Of a DNA stretch of 8,831 nt, positions 1-6,380 are shown piece after piece. Location of the stretch: positions 1 through 8,831 of the forward strand of contig CALFMR010000533.1 of NCBI GenBank assembly GCA_937880585.1. The letters are read 5' to 3'. Positions within the stretch are counted from its first letter, which is position 1. The number at the start of each line of letters is the position of its first letter. This DNA is from an uncultured Acidobacteriota bacterium (lineage in GTDB: Bacteria > Acidobacteriota > Vicinamibacteria > Vicinamibacterales > SCN-69-37). Both the position numbers and the translations under genes were made by a program. Under the pieces are notes generated by a model. That model was not told the origin of the DNA and ran no database searches. It saw only the letters and a program-made list of their open reading frames with translations.

Positions 1-1
1 G

Positions 2-1027
2 ACCGGGACCAGCGCCTTGGGCATGGTGTCGGTGCTCGGCCGCCTCCTCGCGGCCCTCGCGCGCTGGATCAATACCGCGGGCGACGACAACGATGAAGGA
101 CGCCTTCGCGCGCGCTACGCGGATCTCGCCCGTCAAGCCATTGGCCGCGCGGTCGATCCGGCCTCGCCCGATTTCCTGAACTTCACGACCGGCGGCCAGC
201 CGCTCGTCGACGCCGCGTTCCTCGCGCAAGGTCTCATTCGCGCGCCCGAGGCGCTCGTCGCCGCGCTCGACGCCAGAACGAAACAACACCTCGTCGAGGC
301 GCTCGAATCAACACGCACGATCCTGCCGCCGTACAACAACTGGCTGCTCTTCACCGCCACGGTCGAGGCCGGACTCGCCCGTCTCGGCGCGCCGTGGGAC
401 GCCGTCCGCGTGGACTACGCGCTGCGGCAGCACGAGCAGTGGTACAAGGGCGACGGCCTCTACGGCGACGGGCCGTCCTTTCATTGGGACTACTACAACA
501 GCTTCGTCATCCAGCCGATGTTGCTCGACGTGCTCGACGTCTGCGGGGACCACACCGCGGCATGGCGTGATCTGGCGGCGAAGGTACGACCGCGCGCGCG
601 GCGCTACGCGGCGATTCAGGAACGCCTCGTCGCGCCGGACGGATCGTTTCCACCGATCGGCCGTTCGATCGCGTATCGCTGCGGCGCGTTCCATCTGCTT
701 GCGAGCGTCGCGCTTCGCCGCGATCTGCCCGATGAGCTGCCGCCCGGCCAGGTGCGTGCGGCGCTGACCGCCGTCATCCGCCGCTCGCTCGACGCGCCCG
801 ACACGTTCGACGCCGACGGCTGGCTGCGCATCGGCTTCGCCGGCCATCAGCCCGGGATCGGCGAGACGTACATCTCGACGGGCAGTCTCTATCTCGCGAC
901 CGTGGCCTTCCTTCCGTTGGGACTCGCGGCGGACGATGTCTTCTGGACGAGCGGGGCCGAACCGTGGACGTCGGCGCGCGCCTGGTCGGGCGCGGCGTTT
1001 CCGATCGATCACGCGCTCAATGGATGA
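2..1027 (+). CDS. DUF2264 domain protein, 5' end outside window
   Basis: The reading frame is open to the left edge, giving 341 visible residues before a TGA stop. The family assignment comes from the conserved block WYKGDGLYGDG followed by DYYNSFVIQPML (about residues 147-174 of the visible part). Supporting segments are DPASPDFLNF, QPLVDAAFLAQ, NNWLLFTATVEA and GSFPPIGRSIAYR. These are hallmarks of DUF2264, whose members are thought to be alpha-helical toroid proteins related to carbohydrate-active enzymes; no reaction is firmly assigned. An in-frame TTG at 17 and ATG at 23 exist, but the conserved family region appears to begin before them (GRLLAALARWI looks like the early GRLLAGLAPWL segment). 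The true start is therefore probably upstream, perhaps with a signal peptide that cannot be seen here. The gene converges with the methyltransferase, leaving 56 bp between the stops. Family membership is confident; a role in sugar-polymer metabolism is only inferred. Confidence 0.85.
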   Translation, partial: TGTSALGMVSVLGRLLAALARWINTAGDDNDEGRLRARYADLARQAIGRAVDPASPDFLNFTTGGQPLVDAAFLAQGLIRAPEALVAALDARTKQHLVEALESTRTILPPYNNWLLFTATVEAGLARLGAPWDAVRVDYALRQHEQWYKGDGLYGDGPSFHWDYYNSFVIQPMLLDVLDVCGDHTAAWRDLAAKVRPRARRYAAIQERLVAPDGSFPPIGRSIAYRCGAFHLLASVALRRDLPDELPPGQVRAALTAVIRRSLDAPDTFDADGWLRIGFAGHQPGIGETYISTGSLYLATVAFLPLGLAADDVFWTSGAEPWTSARAWSGAAFPIDHALNG

Positions 1028-1035
1028 AAAGCGCG

Positions 1036-1061
1036 GGACAAGTCAGAAGGACAAGTCAGAA
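1036..1061. repeat. Two tandem copies of a 13-bp repeat between convergent genes
   Basis: The unit GGACAAGTCAGAA occurs at 1036-1048 and is repeated exactly at 1049-1061. It is followed by degenerate AGAAG-type sequence to about 1076. It fills most of the 56-bp gap between the two convergent stop codons. There is no obvious stem-loop terminator here. This looks like a simple dispersed or slippage-derived repeat; function unknown. Confidence 0.7.
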
Positions 1062-1083
1062 GTTTGAAGCCAGAAGCCGGATG

Positions 1084-1713
1084 TCAACGGGTGACGTAGA
1101 GCCTCGATCGCAGCATCACCTCGAAATGTAGGCCCGGCGCGGCGGTTCGTGCGTTGGCGAACGACTGCGCGGCCACTGCGCGGAGCTGGTGCGTCGCCGG
1201 ATCGTGTTCGACCTCGACGCAGGCGTCAGCCTCGAATGTACCGGTGTCCGTCACGAGGTCGAGTACGCGCGCACCGAAGTCCGTGTCCGTCCGCGTGAGC
1301 AGATACACGACCGGCGCCATGCGTGCGAAGTCGGCGAGATAGCGGGCGGCCTGCGACGTCTCGATGTGCTGGATCACGAGTGACGCGAAGACGAGATCGA
1401 CGCGCGTGGTGCGCAGCGTGTTCCAATCGTCGACGAGCGTGTCGGCCGGCACGGGCGCGAGCGATCGGCAGCGCGCAATCATCGGCGGCAGATCGAAGCC
1501 GACGACGTGCCGGGCGATCGTTCTCAAGTACGGAAAGTTCCGTCCGAGACCGCAGCCGAAGTCGAGGACCGTGTCGATGGGCCCAGGCAGCGCGATGGTC
1601 GGCACGTACGGCGTGAACGGCTTGCCGTCGCGATAGCCGGTCAAGATCCGCTCGCGCAGCTCATCGTCGGTCTCGCGACTGGCCGCCGCCGCCCACTCGT
1701 TGTCGTCGGTCAT
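1084..1713 (-). CDS. Class I SAM-dependent methyltransferase
   Basis: The protein has 209 residues from the chosen start MTDDNEW. SAM-binding motif I is VLDFGCGLGRN (residues 49-59). The post-strand-2 acidic residue is D74 in VVGFDL, and DLVFASLVIQHIE (106-118) resembles the motif IV/post-motif region of small-molecule or 'methyltransferase type 11/25' enzymes. The substrate cannot be told from sequence. The frame stays open upstream to an ATG at 1788, but that start would overlap the permease 3' end by 38 bp, and its 25 extra residues look non-coding (HRRRPAHDD). The start at 1713 has a weak GGTGGA about nine bases upstream and leaves 37 bp after the permease stop. The gene is probably cotranscribed with the permease; no functional link between the two is obvious. 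The DFGCG fold assignment is firm and the physiological role is open. Confidence 0.85.
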   Translation of the reverse strand: MTDDNEWAAAASRETDDELRERILTGYRDGKPFTPYVPTIALPGPIDTVLDFGCGLGRNFPYLRTIARHVVGFDLPPMIARCRSLAPVPADTLVDDWNTLRTTRVDLVFASLVIQHIETSQAARYLADFARMAPVVYLLTRTDTDFGARVLDLVTDTGTFEADACVEVEHDPATHQLRAVAAQSFANARTAAPGLHFEVMLRSRLYVTR

Positions 1714-1750
1714 TGAGGGATGTCCACCCGCGACGCCGTGCGTCACATCA

Positions 1751-3061
1751 TCATGCGCCGGCCGGCGCCGGTGCCCGTCGGAAAACATAGACGCCGCCGC
1801 CGGCCGCGATCGCGACGACGACCGCCGCGAGCTGCGTCCATGTCGCCGCGGCCATCAGCATGATCGATACGCCGAAGGCGGCCACGGGAATCGCGAGGCC
1901 GCCGGGCAGATGAATCGCGCCCGGTTTCGCCGCCAATCGCGGGCGCAGGACGATCACTGCGAGCGTCGTCGCGATGTAGGTCAGAAGGCGCGTCACGACC
2001 GACAGGAGCGCGAGCGCGACGAAGCTGCCGGTGAGCGCCAGGACGGCGGCGGCGATCGACTGGACGACGATCGCCACGGCCGGCGTGCGGTAGCGCGGAT
2101 GTACGCGAGCGAGCGCGGCCGGGCCGAAGCCGTCCGCGGCGAGCGCATACGCGTAGCGTGGACCGAACAATGTCGTGTTGCCGATGTTGCCGGCAATCGA
2201 CACGACGGCGCCGGCCGTCATGAGCAGCGCAGCTCCAGGGCCCACGATACGAGCCGCCGCATCGGCGAGCGGCGAGGCCGCCTCCGCGAGTCCAGGCAGC
2301 GTGCCGACCGCGACCATCTGGATCGCGGCATATGTCAGCGTGACGATGACGATCATCGCGACCATGGCGAAGGGCACGTCGCGCTGCGGATTGCGATATT
2401 CGGCGGCTGCCGATGGCGTGTTCTCGAAGCCCGCGTAGGCGAAAAGCAAGAGGAGCGCCGCCTCGCCGAAGCGATGGCCCGCCGGCGTTGTCTCGACGGC
2501 GAGACGCGACCAGTCGACGAACGCGAGTCCAACCACGGCGAACAGGACGAGCGGCACCATCTTGGCGATCGTCAGCGCGACCGCCATCACGGCGCCGGCG
2601 CGCACGCCGATGATGTTGACCCAGGTCACGCCGCCGATGGCGGCGACGATGAGGAACGCGCGTCCGGCGGCGTGACTGGCCGCGGGCCAGAACGGTGCGA
2701 CGGCGAGCGTCAGTCCAGCCGCGAGCGCCGCGACCGACGCGATGCGCGTCAGCCACATCAGCCATCCGACTTCGAACCCGATGAACGGCCCGAACGCTTC
2801 GCGCGCGTAGAGATACGAGCCGCCGGCCTGGTCGAAGCCGCTCGCGGCCTGCGCGTAGCAGAGGACGAGCAGACCGACGACGGCACCCGCGAGGAGCACC
2901 GCCCAGATGCTGGCCGCGCCGAGCAGCGCGGCGGCGGCCGCCGGCAGAAGGTAGATGCCGCTGCCGATGACGTCGTTGGTCGCAAGGCCGACGATCTGCC
3001 AGCGCGACACGGCGCGCACGAGCGTGGGGCGGTCGACGGTCGGCCGGTCGGCTGACGCCAT
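1751..3061 (-). CDS. APC-superfamily amino acid permease
   Basis: This is a cytoplasmic-membrane transporter of 436 residues, the usual length for the family, with about 12 hydrophobic segments. The first helix carries NDVIGSGIYLLP (residues 30-40), the unwound GSGI motif that contacts substrate in APC transporters. Helix 3 is preceded by GGSYLYAREAFGPFIGFEVGW (80-100). The sixth segment has LFAYAGFENTPSAAAEYRNPQRDVPFAM (206-233), the classic FAY-GFE...A-E..NP.RD.P pattern. NTTLFGPRYAYALAADG (295-311) precedes the later helices. The frame runs on to an ATG at 3220, but the 53 extra residues (rich in R, S and T) do not look like transporter sequence, so MASADRPT at 3061 is preferred. No Shine-Dalgarno sequence is visible before that ATG, which is odd given the strong one before the small upstream ORF at 3185. 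Substrate is unknown; amino acid or amine uptake is inferred from the family. The methyltransferase follows 37 bp downstream. Confidence 0.88.
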   Translation of the reverse strand: MASADRPTVDRPTLVRAVSRWQIVGLATNDVIGSGIYLLPAAAAALLGAASIWAVLLAGAVVGLLVLCYAQAASGFDQAGGSYLYAREAFGPFIGFEVGWLMWLTRIASVAALAAGLTLAVAPFWPAASHAAGRAFLIVAAIGGVTWVNIIGVRAGAVMAVALTIAKMVPLVLFAVVGLAFVDWSRLAVETTPAGHRFGEAALLLLFAYAGFENTPSAAAEYRNPQRDVPFAMVAMIVIVTLTYAAIQMVAVGTLPGLAEAASPLADAAARIVGPGAALLMTAGAVVSIAGNIGNTTLFGPRYAYALAADGFGPAALARVHPRYRTPAVAIVVQSIAAAVLALTGSFVALALLSVVTRLLTYIATTLAVIVLRPRLAAKPGAIHLPGGLAIPVAAFGVSIMLMAAATWTQLAAVVVAIAAGGGVYVFRRAPAPAGA

Positions 3062-3149
3062 GGATCGCGTGCAGGATACGCGGAAATCAACCAGGGGACA
3101 CGCGGCTTCGCGCGAGGTCCGACGGGACGAGTCATTCAGCGCGAAGACT

Positions 3150-3185
3150 TTAGTGCGGCTCTGAGAGGTTTTTCCGAGACGCCAT
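3150..3185 (-). CDS. Possible 11-codon leader ORF upstream of the permease
   Basis: An ATG at 3185 is preceded by AGGAGG (positions 3195-3200 on the - strand) at nine-base spacing, the best ribosome binding site in this intergenic region. It encodes MASRKNLSEPH and then TAA. The stop lies 88 bases before the permease ATG, and the two frames differ, so this is not a simple N-terminal extension. It could be a leader peptide, a decayed gene start, or the original permease start displaced by an indel. The peptide has no run of one amino acid that would suggest classical amino acid attenuation. The SD and ORF are seen directly; translation is inferred. Confidence 0.3.
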   Translation of the reverse strand: MASRKNLSEPH

Positions 3186-3221
3186 GGATACTCACCTCCT
3201 GTTCTTGCCCACCGCGTCACG

Positions 3222-3237
3222 TGGATCGCTTGTTGCT
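3222..3237 (+). promoter_or_regulatory. Candidate sigma-54 (RpoN) -24/-12 promoter
   Basis: TGGATCGCTTGTTGCT matches the RpoN consensus TGGCACGNNNNTTGCW at all defined positions except two (CA replaced by AT). The invariant GG (3223-3224) and GC (3235-3236) are exactly ten bases apart. Transcription would start near 3247-3248, leaving a leader of about 113 nt before the PEP-CTERM start at 3361. PEP-CTERM genes are known RpoN targets via the PrsK/PrsR two-component system in some bacteria, which fits. No enhancer-binding site was recognised upstream. Confidence 0.5.
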
Positions 3238-3251
3238 ACTCGTGGTCCTTC

Positions 3252-3266
3252 GACGGCGTTGCCGTC
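3252..3266 (+). promoter_or_regulatory. Short hairpin near the predicted 5' end of the PEP-CTERM leader
   Basis: GACGGC and GCCGTC form a perfect six-base stem around a GTT loop. It would lie about five bases after the start site predicted from the sigma-54 candidate. Such 5' hairpins can stabilise mRNA or belong to a larger folded leader; a chance palindrome in GC-rich DNA is also possible. Confidence 0.3.
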
Positions 3267-3283
3267 ACCCCGACACGTGTAAA

Positions 3284-3321
3284 GACCAAACGGTCCCTCC
3301 GGGGCCCGAGTGGGCGTTTTT
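3284..3321 (+). promoter_or_regulatory. Overlapping alternative hairpins ending in a T-run (attenuator-like)
   Basis: Three stems share arms in series. Stem A is GACC/GGTC (3284-3287 with 3292-3295, loop AAAC). Stem B is GGTCCC/GGGGCC (3292-3297 with 3301-3306, loop TCC, one G-T pair). Stem C is GCCC/GGGC (3304-3307 with 3312-3315, loop GAGT), followed by G and TTTTT (3317-3321). A blocks B, and B blocks C, which is the usual logic of a transcription attenuator. The stems are short, so this may be coincidental. No known riboswitch class was recognised with confidence. Confidence 0.3.
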
Positions 3322-3348
3322 GTGACTACGCAAGCGAGGCTCCTTATC

Positions 3349-3354
3349 GGAGGT
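3349..3354 (+). promoter_or_regulatory. Ribosome binding site of the PEP-CTERM gene
   Basis: GGAGGT lies six bases before the ATG at 3361. It fixes that start over the earlier in-frame start at 3310, which would add 17 residues ahead of an otherwise clean signal peptide. Confidence 0.8.
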
Positions 3355-3360
3355 ACTGGA

Positions 3361-4287
3361 ATGCGTGTGACGTTCGGCAGCTCCCTGGCAGCCGTCCTCG
3401 TGATCGGTTTCGCGAGTACGGCGGTCGCTGCGCCTCTTACCTTCAACGGCGCGGCGGACAATCAAAACGATGCGTACGGTTACTTCTACCAGATTACCGG
3501 CGGCAAGTTCCCGACCGGCACGGATCCCAACGGCGACAACGCGTCGGGCGGCACGTTCCGCTTCATCACCGACGACCCGAGCTGGGGGTATCCGACCGAC
3601 GCGTGGCAGAAAGACGACTGGTTTGCCGAGAACGCGGGCTTCGCGCTGACGCTGAAGTCGGGATCGACGACGGTCTACGACAACAACGGCATCGAAGATG
3701 GAACGTACGGCGACTACTACAACGCACAGGCGCAGGGAACGGCGTCCGCCGACACGCCCGGCCTGTATCGCGGCTACAGCATGCTCAACAACTATGATTG
3801 GGCCTATGCGAGCGTGTTCTATCTACCGGAGGACGCGGTCATCGACTCGATTACCGGCTACTTCGATGCGAACGGCGGTACGGGCGAAAACCCCTTCCAG
3901 CCGTTCGCGCCCGAAATCGGCTACGTCATGAACGTCTGGTCGGTCACTGGCGATTGCACGGCGAACGCGATCGGCTGCGTGCCGATCAACACGTCGAGTT
4001 TCCTCGGCGACGTGTTCTCGAGCGAGCTCACGCCGGGCTCCTTCTCGGTCTCGGACGCCGGCGTCCAGCGCGTCTATGACGACGGCACGACCGATCCCAT
4101 CGATCGTCTCGTCTACACGTTGAACACGCCGCTGCACCTGGCTGCCGGGTACTACGCCTACGGCGCGGGCGCCATCCTCCAGGAACCCGCGCCCGTGCCC
4201 GAGCCGGCGACGTTGATGCTCGTCGGCACCGGCCTCCTCGGCCTCGGATCGCGAGTGCGCCGCCGCCGAGGTCAACGGCGCGACTGA
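3361..4287 (+). CDS. PEP-CTERM sorting-domain exported protein
   Basis: The protein has 308 residues. It begins with a signal peptide (1-24; hydrophobic core AAVLVIGF, cleavage likely after AVA or AVAA). It ends with the tripartite PEP-CTERM signal: VPEPATLMLVGTGLLGLG (279-296) is the PEP motif plus a short hydrophobic helix, and RVRRRRGQRRD is the basic tail. Such tails are recognised by exosortase (EpsH/Xrt type), which processes the protein for surface or extracellular-matrix display. The mature region (25-275) is acidic, rich in G, N, Y, D and T, and resembles a beta-rich surface protein. I recognise no named domain in it. The only two cysteines (C199 and C206) are close together and could form a disulfide. 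The gene stands alone, with its own probable sigma-54 promoter and structured leader, and no exosortase gene is in the window. Sorting signal and export are confident; molecular role is unknown. Confidence 0.92.
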   Translation: MRVTFGSSLAAVLVIGFASTAVAAPLTFNGAADNQNDAYGYFYQITGGKFPTGTDPNGDNASGGTFRFITDDPSWGYPTDAWQKDDWFAENAGFALTLKSGSTTVYDNNGIEDGTYGDYYNAQAQGTASADTPGLYRGYSMLNNYDWAYASVFYLPEDAVIDSITGYFDANGGTGENPFQPFAPEIGYVMNVWSVTGDCTANAIGCVPINTSSFLGDVFSSELTPGSFSVSDAGVQRVYDDGTTDPIDRLVYTLNTPLHLAAGYYAYGAGAILQEPAPVPEPATLMLVGTGLLGLGSRVRRRRGQRRD

Positions 4288-4307
4288 CGTTCCATGCGTG
4301 GGATGTG

Positions 4308-4340
4308 CCGGGCGGACGGTCCTCACCGCCGTTCGCCCGG
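4308..4340. terminator. Strong hairpin between convergent genes, possible terminator
   Basis: CCGGGCGGACGG (4308-4319) pairs with CCGTTCGCCCGG (4329-4340) as a 12-base stem containing one G-T pair, with a nine-base loop. It begins 20 bp after the PEP-CTERM stop, where a 3' end is expected. No T-run follows on either strand, so it may act as a Rho-assisted terminator or an mRNA 3' stabiliser rather than a classical intrinsic terminator. Confidence 0.45.
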
Positions 4341-4361
4341 TTGCCCATTGAGTTCCTGGTT

Positions 4362-4390
4362 CCCCTGGACCTGAACGCCAGGGCTCCACA
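4362..4390 (+). repeat. Hairpin dispersed repeat, copy 1
   Basis: This 29-bp element starts CCCCTGGACCTGAA and ends AGGGCTCCACA; CCCTGG (4363-4368) pairs with CCAGGG (4378-4383). It is nearly identical to the reverse complement of 8386-8415, with two substitutions and one missing base. It lies just past the 3' end of the two-gene operon. It looks like a REP-type short palindromic element. Confidence 0.7.
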
Positions 4391-4397
4391 GCGGCAG

Positions 4398-4426
4398 CCT
4401 TCGCGATCTTCGCGGCTTCGCGTGAG
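4398..4426 (+). repeat. TTCGCG-type dispersed repeat, copy 1
   Basis: This 29-bp stretch contains three TTCGCG hexamers and ends TTCGCGTGAG. It matches 8455-8483 in the same orientation at 27 of 29 positions. It stops 10 bp before the operon's last stop codon. Function unknown. Confidence 0.7.
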
Positions 4427-4436
4427 GCCGGGGCAT

Positions 4437-6380
4437 TCACTTCGCAATCTGCAGGTTCTGTACGACGTGCCCGCCTTCGGCGATCGCGATGTGCAGTGAC
4501 GCCGGCACGACCTGATCGAGCAGGTCGGCGCGCTTCCAATCGCGCGGATCGAGATCGGTCAATGCCGCGAGGTAATAACCACCTGGCGGCAGGTCGCGGA
4601 TGACGAACGTGCCGTCGCTGCCCGGCCGCGCGAACGCCAGCCGCCGGCCATCGGCGCGCCACATCGTTCGGTCAGTGGTGAAAACGACGACGTAGTAGTC
4701 CGTCGCGGGTGCGCCCGCCGGCGTCTGCAGCCGGCCGGTCACCTCGGTGTGCCGGTCTGTGAACGTCAACACAAGGCCGTTCATGTCGCTCTCGCCGCCC
4801 GCAATCGTGAGGGGCGCGTCGAGCAGGTCCCGTCCGTCGAGCATCGCAGATCGCAGCCACCACCCGTTGGCGGCAGCAGGCACGGTCGCGTCGGCGATGT
4901 ACGTTCCCGGCAGCACGCCGCGGAAGCTGAACGTGCCGTCCTCCCCGACCGTCGTCGTCACCGGAGGCGTGGGGCCGCCGACCACGCCAACGCCGCCGCC
5001 GGTTGGCGTTGCCGTCCGCATTTCCTCCGGCGTCAGCGGCGTGAGCGACACGCGGCCGTCGAGCTTCGTGGGCGGCGTGGCGCTGACCGCGTCGAAGGTG
5101 ACGCGGCCGTTGATCCTCGGCGCCGGCTGCAATGCGAGCGTCACGCCGCTGATGTCCTCACCGTCGACGACGATGGGCGTCCGCGCCCAGAGCACCGGCG
5201 CGGCGAGATTCTCGGGCGTGGGATTGCTCTGGATCATCGTGACGCCGCTGGCGGTGCGCACGATGGCCGGCCCGCCGGGGACCGCCTGCGCCGACACTGT
5301 GTACTGACCCGGCACGACGCCGCTGAACGTGAAGCGGCCATCGGGTCCGGGCGACTTCGTCAAGAGCGGCGCGGCACGAACGAACCCTGGCACCGGCACG
5401 CGCAACGGCTCGCCAAGCCCCACGCGAACGCTGGGCAACGGGCCGAAGGGGCTCGTGACGATGCCCTCGACGGTCGCCGTCGGCACCGGCGCGTACGTGA
5501 TGTCGACGCCCGCGCGCTCTTCACCGGCAGCGACGGTTACCGTTGTCGCTTGCGCCGGATCGGCGGTGCCGGGATAGAAGATGCCGGTATACGCGTAGTC
5601 ACGATGGGCCGCGGTCGGCGCCGCACGATTCGAAGCGGACGTGGACCTGGCGGCGGCCAGAGGTCCGGCCTGACCCGTGGATTGCGCGGCCGCCCGGAAG
5701 GCGGCGTCCATCTCGCCCGACGACAGCATTTCCATCGGCTCGGTGGCAATCCCGTTGCCGGGTCGACCGGCCGCGATGACGTAGGTCCCCGGCGCAAGAC
5801 CGTACGCGCGGTACACGCCGCGGTCGTCGGTCATGACGTCGCTCGAGATGGGTGGAGGCGTCAGAGGGTCCGGGGCCGCCGCGTCGACCGACGTCACCGC
5901 CATCCGAGCCCCAGGCACCGGATCACCGTTCCGATCGCGAACGGTGCCGGTGATGACCGCGCCGCGCGCGATGGTGATGACGACGTCACGGATCACCTGA
6001 CCGGCTGCGAGCGAGATGGCCGTCCCCGGACGTCCCGGCCGCGTGGCGCCATAGGCCGCTGAGAGGAACGCGGGCTTCGACACGGTCAGCGTGAAGCGAC
6101 CCGCCGGCAACGCCTCGAACACGAACACGCCGTCGTCGTTCGTGATGACGCTGCGGCTTCCGGCGTCTCCACCGAGCGTCACGATGGCGCGACGGACGGG
6201 GGTCGGCTGCTGGCCGGCCGTGACGACACGGCCGGTGATGAGTCCCGCGCCGGTGCGGGCTTGCGCGGACGCGGGCAGCGGCGCGGCAAGGAGGAGCACC
6301 ACGAACACGAGCAAGAACGTACGGAGCCCAGGGCTCCACGGCGACACGACGTTTCTCTCGTGGGATCGATTCGACGTCAT
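4437..6380 (-). CDS. Exported multi-domain carboxypeptidase-regulatory-like protein (second gene of pair)
   Basis: The protein has 647 residues. An N-terminal extension and hydrophobic segment (TFLLVFVVLLLAAPLPASA, 21-39) form a signal peptide. The rest is a series of seven-stranded prealbumin-like domains of the CarboxypepD_reg type (PF13620-like). Clear repeats are 46-105 (ITGRVV...TNDDGVFVFEALPAGRFTLTVSKPAF) and 141-205 (ITGTVRDRNGDPVPGARMAVT...TDDRGVYRAYGLAPGTYVIAA). More diverged ones lie at about 303-365, 413-500 and 546-608, each with the D-G-x-F/Y...PG-x-Y signature. There is no catalytic domain, TonB plug or barrel, LPXTG or PEP-CTERM tail. It is probably periplasmic or extracellular with a binding or structural role. 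The mature chain has no cysteine. The start overlaps the stop of the upstream paralogue (ATGA), with GGAGGT six bases before it, implying translational coupling. Fold and export are confident; ligand is unknown. Confidence 0.88.
   Translation of the reverse strand: MTSNRSHERNVVSPWSPGLRTFLLVFVVLLLAAPLPASAQARTGAGLITGRVVTAGQQPTPVRRAIVTLGGDAGSRSVITNDDGVFVFEALPAGRFTLTVSKPAFLSAAYGATRPGRPGTAISLAAGQVIRDVVITIARGAVITGTVRDRNGDPVPGARMAVTSVDAAAPDPLTPPPISSDVMTDDRGVYRAYGLAPGTYVIAAGRPGNGIATEPMEMLSSGEMDAAFRAAAQSTGQAGPLAAARSTSASNRAAPTAAHRDYAYTGIFYPGTADPAQATTVTVAAGEERAGVDITYAPVPTATVEGIVTSPFGPLPSVRVGLGEPLRVPVPGFVRAAPLLTKSPGPDGRFTFSGVVPGQYTVSAQAVPGGPAIVRTASGVTMIQSNPTPENLAAPVLWARTPIVVDGEDISGVTLALQPAPRINGRVTFDAVSATPPTKLDGRVSLTPLTPEEMRTATPTGGGVGVVGGPTPPVTTTVGEDGTFSFRGVLPGTYIADATVPAAANGWWLRSAMLDGRDLLDAPLTIAGGESDMNGLVLTFTDRHTEVTGRLQTPAGAPATDYYVVVFTTDRTMWRADGRRLAFARPGSDGTFVIRDLPPGGYYLAALTDLDPRDWKRADLLDQVVPASLHIAIAEGGHVVQNLQIAK

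Noticed and set aside
308..1012. A 234-codon - strand ORF within the DUF2264 gene
   Set aside because: It is arginine-rich, has no motifs, and is fully antisense to a recognisable family protein.
1700..3055. A 451-codon + strand ORF opposite the permease
   Set aside because: Its product is extremely rich in R, D, E, H and G with no hydrophobic core, typical of the antisense frame of a GC-rich membrane-protein gene. The permease on the other strand has clear family motifs.
3062..3220. N-terminal extension of the permease
   Set aside because: The 53 extra residues are unlike any APC N-terminus, and the start at 3061 gives the normal family length.
3281..3340. Cyclic di-GMP-I riboswitch in the PEP-CTERM leader
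   Set aside because: Fragments such as CCAAACGG and ACGCAAGCGAGGC recall parts of that class, but the paired elements and spacing do not line up with the two-helix core, so I do not claim it.
3310..3360. Earlier in-frame start for the PEP-CTERM protein
   Set aside because: It would add 17 residues before a complete signal peptide and lies inside the leader hairpin region. The ATG at 3361 has an excellent ribosome binding site.
4749..6062. A 437-codon + strand ORF opposite the second carboxypeptidase-regulatory-like gene
   Set aside because: The composition is R/G/H-rich with no recognisable motifs, and it lies entirely inside a well-supported - strand gene. It is a codon-bias shadow.
6317..6341. 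A GGAGCCCAGGGCTCC palindrome as a third hairpin repeat copy
   Set aside because: It shares only the CAGGGCTCCAC half with the dispersed element and lies within the coding sequence for the start of the 647-residue protein, so chance similarity is more likely.
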